In this document: piece after piece, positions 63,126 to 64,000 of the stretch
How the letters are laid out: every line of letters begins with the position of its first letter
Numbering within the stretch: the stretch's first letter is position 1
Source of the DNA: Salinigranum marinum
GTDB taxonomy: Archaea > Halobacteriota > Halobacteria > Halobacteriales > Haloferacaceae
Assembly (NCBI RefSeq): GCF_024228675.1
Contig: NZ_CP100461.1
Location: 806,001 to 870,000, forward strand
DNA: 64,000 bases
Direction of reading: 5' to 3'
Position numbers and translations under genes: made by a program
The notes under the pieces: generated by a model
The model's input: the letters and a program-made list of their open reading frames with translations, nothing else
Told to the model about the DNA's origin: nothing
Databases searched by the model: none

Positions 63126-63713
63126 TCAGTCGTCTTTCCCGCCGCCCGACGTGCGGTCGCCCACGACCGGGAGCACCGAGCCGCCGTCGACCGTGTAGCT
63201 GTGAATCCCGGCGACGACGGCGACCGCGAACGCGATGGCCCCGGCGACGGCGACGTCGGGGATTCCGGGTGGGAGGAGGTCGGCGGTGGCGAGGAGGGTG
63301 GCGACCACGCCCGCCGTGGCGACGGCGAGGTAGATCCGGGGCCACGGGACCGACGGCGCGTCGGAGGCGGTGAGAAAGTCGTCGAGCGTCGCCGCGTGGT
63401 CCGTGAGCGCGACCGTGCCGCGGTCGCGGTCGTAGTCGATGACGTGGGCGTCGGCGAGTTTCGGGAGGTGGGTCTGGTGGAGCGACGTGTACACGCGCTT
63501 TCGCTGTTTGTACGTGACCTCCTCGACCGGAACCTCGTTCTCCCACGCGGCGATCCGCCGCGAGAGTTCGCGGATGTTCGACCCGTCCGGCTCGTCGCGG
63601 AGACACCGGAGGACCCGCCGCCGTCGCTGGTTACTCAACACCGAGAAGACGGTGTCTTTCGTCAACTGCTCGGGCTCCGGTTCGTCACCGACGAGCTGGG
63701 GGTGAGTAGCCAT
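63126..63713 (-). CDS. Winged-helix membrane protein (DUF7344-like)
   Basis: This 195-residue protein has a winged-helix domain (DTVFSVLSNQRRRRVLRCLRDEPDGSNIRELSRRIAAWENEVPVEEVTYKQRKRVYTSLHQTHLPKLADAHVIDYDRDRGTVALT). Two membrane helices follow (IYLAVATAGVVATLLATADLL, VAVAGAIAFAVAVVAGIHSYTV). It is the clearest family member of the three in this window and has a single ENEVPVEEV segment. ATG 63713 is preferred. TATA-like TTGTATATAC near 63757-63766 gives a leader of about 20 bases. Confidence 0.82.
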   Translation of the reverse strand: MATHPQLVGDEPEPEQLTKDTVFSVLSNQRRRRVLRCLRDEPDGSNIRELSRRIAAWENEVPVEEVTYKQRKRVYTSLHQTHLPKLADAHVIDYDRDRGTVALTDHAATLDDFLTASDAPSVPWPRIYLAVATAGVVATLLATADLLPPGIPDVAVAGAIAFAVAVVAGIHSYTVDGGSVLPVVGDRTSGGGKDD

Positions 63714-63744
63714 GCTGTGGGGGGCCTCCAGGGTACGTCTCGAC

Positions 63745-63993
63745 TCAGGAACCCGACGTATATACAACTACCCCATAATCACCACTCGTGAGAACCGGAC
63801 GAAACGATCGGTAACGTGTTTCGCTTCCGAAGCCGAGCGGGTTATCATGTGGAATATCTTCCGGCGGCCACGCAGGCCCGGTACATCCTGCAAGACCGAC
63901 CCCCAACGTGGTCACGCCTATTCCCCGTAGAAGTGTTCGGCGGCCATACTGACTGTCAAGATCTGTCCTTATCTCAACAACTTGGACGGCCAT
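63745..63993 (-). CDS. Small Tat-type lipoprotein, possibly truncated
   Basis: This 82-residue frame begins MAVQVVEIRTDLDSQYGRRTL and continues LRGIGVTTLGVGLAGC, a clear twin-Arg signal and lipobox. A 40-residue tail with PAWPPEDIPHDNPLGFG and TSGDYGVVVYTSGS follows. The mature part is very short for a folded lipoprotein, and codon use is less GC-biased than in neighbours. It may be the 5' part of a decayed gene. The start lies seven bases from the window edge, so its promoter and an earlier start cannot be excluded. Confidence 0.5.
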   Translation of the reverse strand: MAVQVVEIRTDLDSQYGRRTLLRGIGVTTLGVGLAGCTGPAWPPEDIPHDNPLGFGSETRYRSFRPVLTSGDYGVVVYTSGS

Positions 63994-64000
63994 CAAGTTA

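Overview
The window is about 68% GC and reads as a chromosomal segment of a halophilic archaeon (class Halobacteria). Proteins are acidic and rich in Asp and Glu. TATA boxes commonly sit 25-28 bases upstream of start codons, giving leaderless mRNAs, and GTG starts are frequent. Many families are typical of haloarchaea: TbsP, UPF0179, DUF63, DUF211, DUF3054, winged-helix plus two-TM membrane proteins, and COG1361 proteins paired with RND exporters. I cannot assign a genus from sequence alone. Most of the window is ordinary core genome. The accessory-like signals are one IS5-family insertion, two single-base frameshifted genes, a tRNA remnant and one long non-coding tandem array.

Layout. 1-13.4 kb: an RND exporter with its COG1361 partner, a DJ-1-like protein, two MFS transporters, superoxide dismutase, a metallo-beta-lactamase-fold hydrolase, an ABHD18-like hydrolase, a class V aminotransferase, TspO, a HEAT-repeat protein and a lipoprotein. 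13.7-20.8 kb: tRNA-Lys, a large Mrr-like membrane protein followed by a frameshifted partial paralogue, a TrkA-N/DHH phosphoesterase, and an ornithine cyclodeaminase-family enzyme. 21-29.5 kb: MFS, UspA, FEN1, GNAT, a small HTH protein, a methyltransferase, DUF3054, a class III aminotransferase, an AI-2E-type permease and PadR. 29.5-30.1 kb is mostly non-coding and holds a promoter-coupled small RNA candidate. 30.1-33.7 kb: small zinc-ribbon proteins, DUF211, a lipoprotein and GlyA. 33.8-38.6 kb: a CHAT-like protease, TbsP and a YcaO protein in one direction. 39-41.9 kb: DUF63, an Lrp-type regulator and an inositol-monophosphatase-family enzyme.

41.9-43.4 kb has no convincing gene. It holds seven degenerate tandem units of about 113-127 bp. 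On the minus strand each fold-competent unit can form the same series of hairpins: a GNRA-capped stem, a short tetraloop stem, and a stem around a GGAAAACAC-type loop. The paired bases covary between units. A canonical minus-strand BRE/TATA promoter lies just upstream of the array. I regard this as a candidate undescribed structured RNA of about 0.9 kb.

43.4-52.3 kb: a 1064-residue receiver/PAS/GAF histidine kinase whose receiver carries Glu in place of the phosphoacceptor Asp, tRNA-Leu with a nearby 3' remnant, DUF309, the IS5-family element with target duplications, a membrane winged-helix protein with an internal 36-bp duplication, an aspartoacylase-like hydrolase, a frameshifted cupin, UPF0179 and a small conserved protein. 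52.6-60.3 kb: a four-gene operon of two PrkA-type kinases, a YeaH (DUF444) VWA protein and SpoVR, the archaeal form of the bacterial PrkA/YeaH/YcgB stress module. 60.5-64 kb: two more membrane winged-helix paralogues flanking a cryptochrome-DASH photolyase and DsbB, then a small lipoprotein at the edge.

All family calls come from reading motifs in the translations. No database search was run, and DUF numbers given as likely are from memory.
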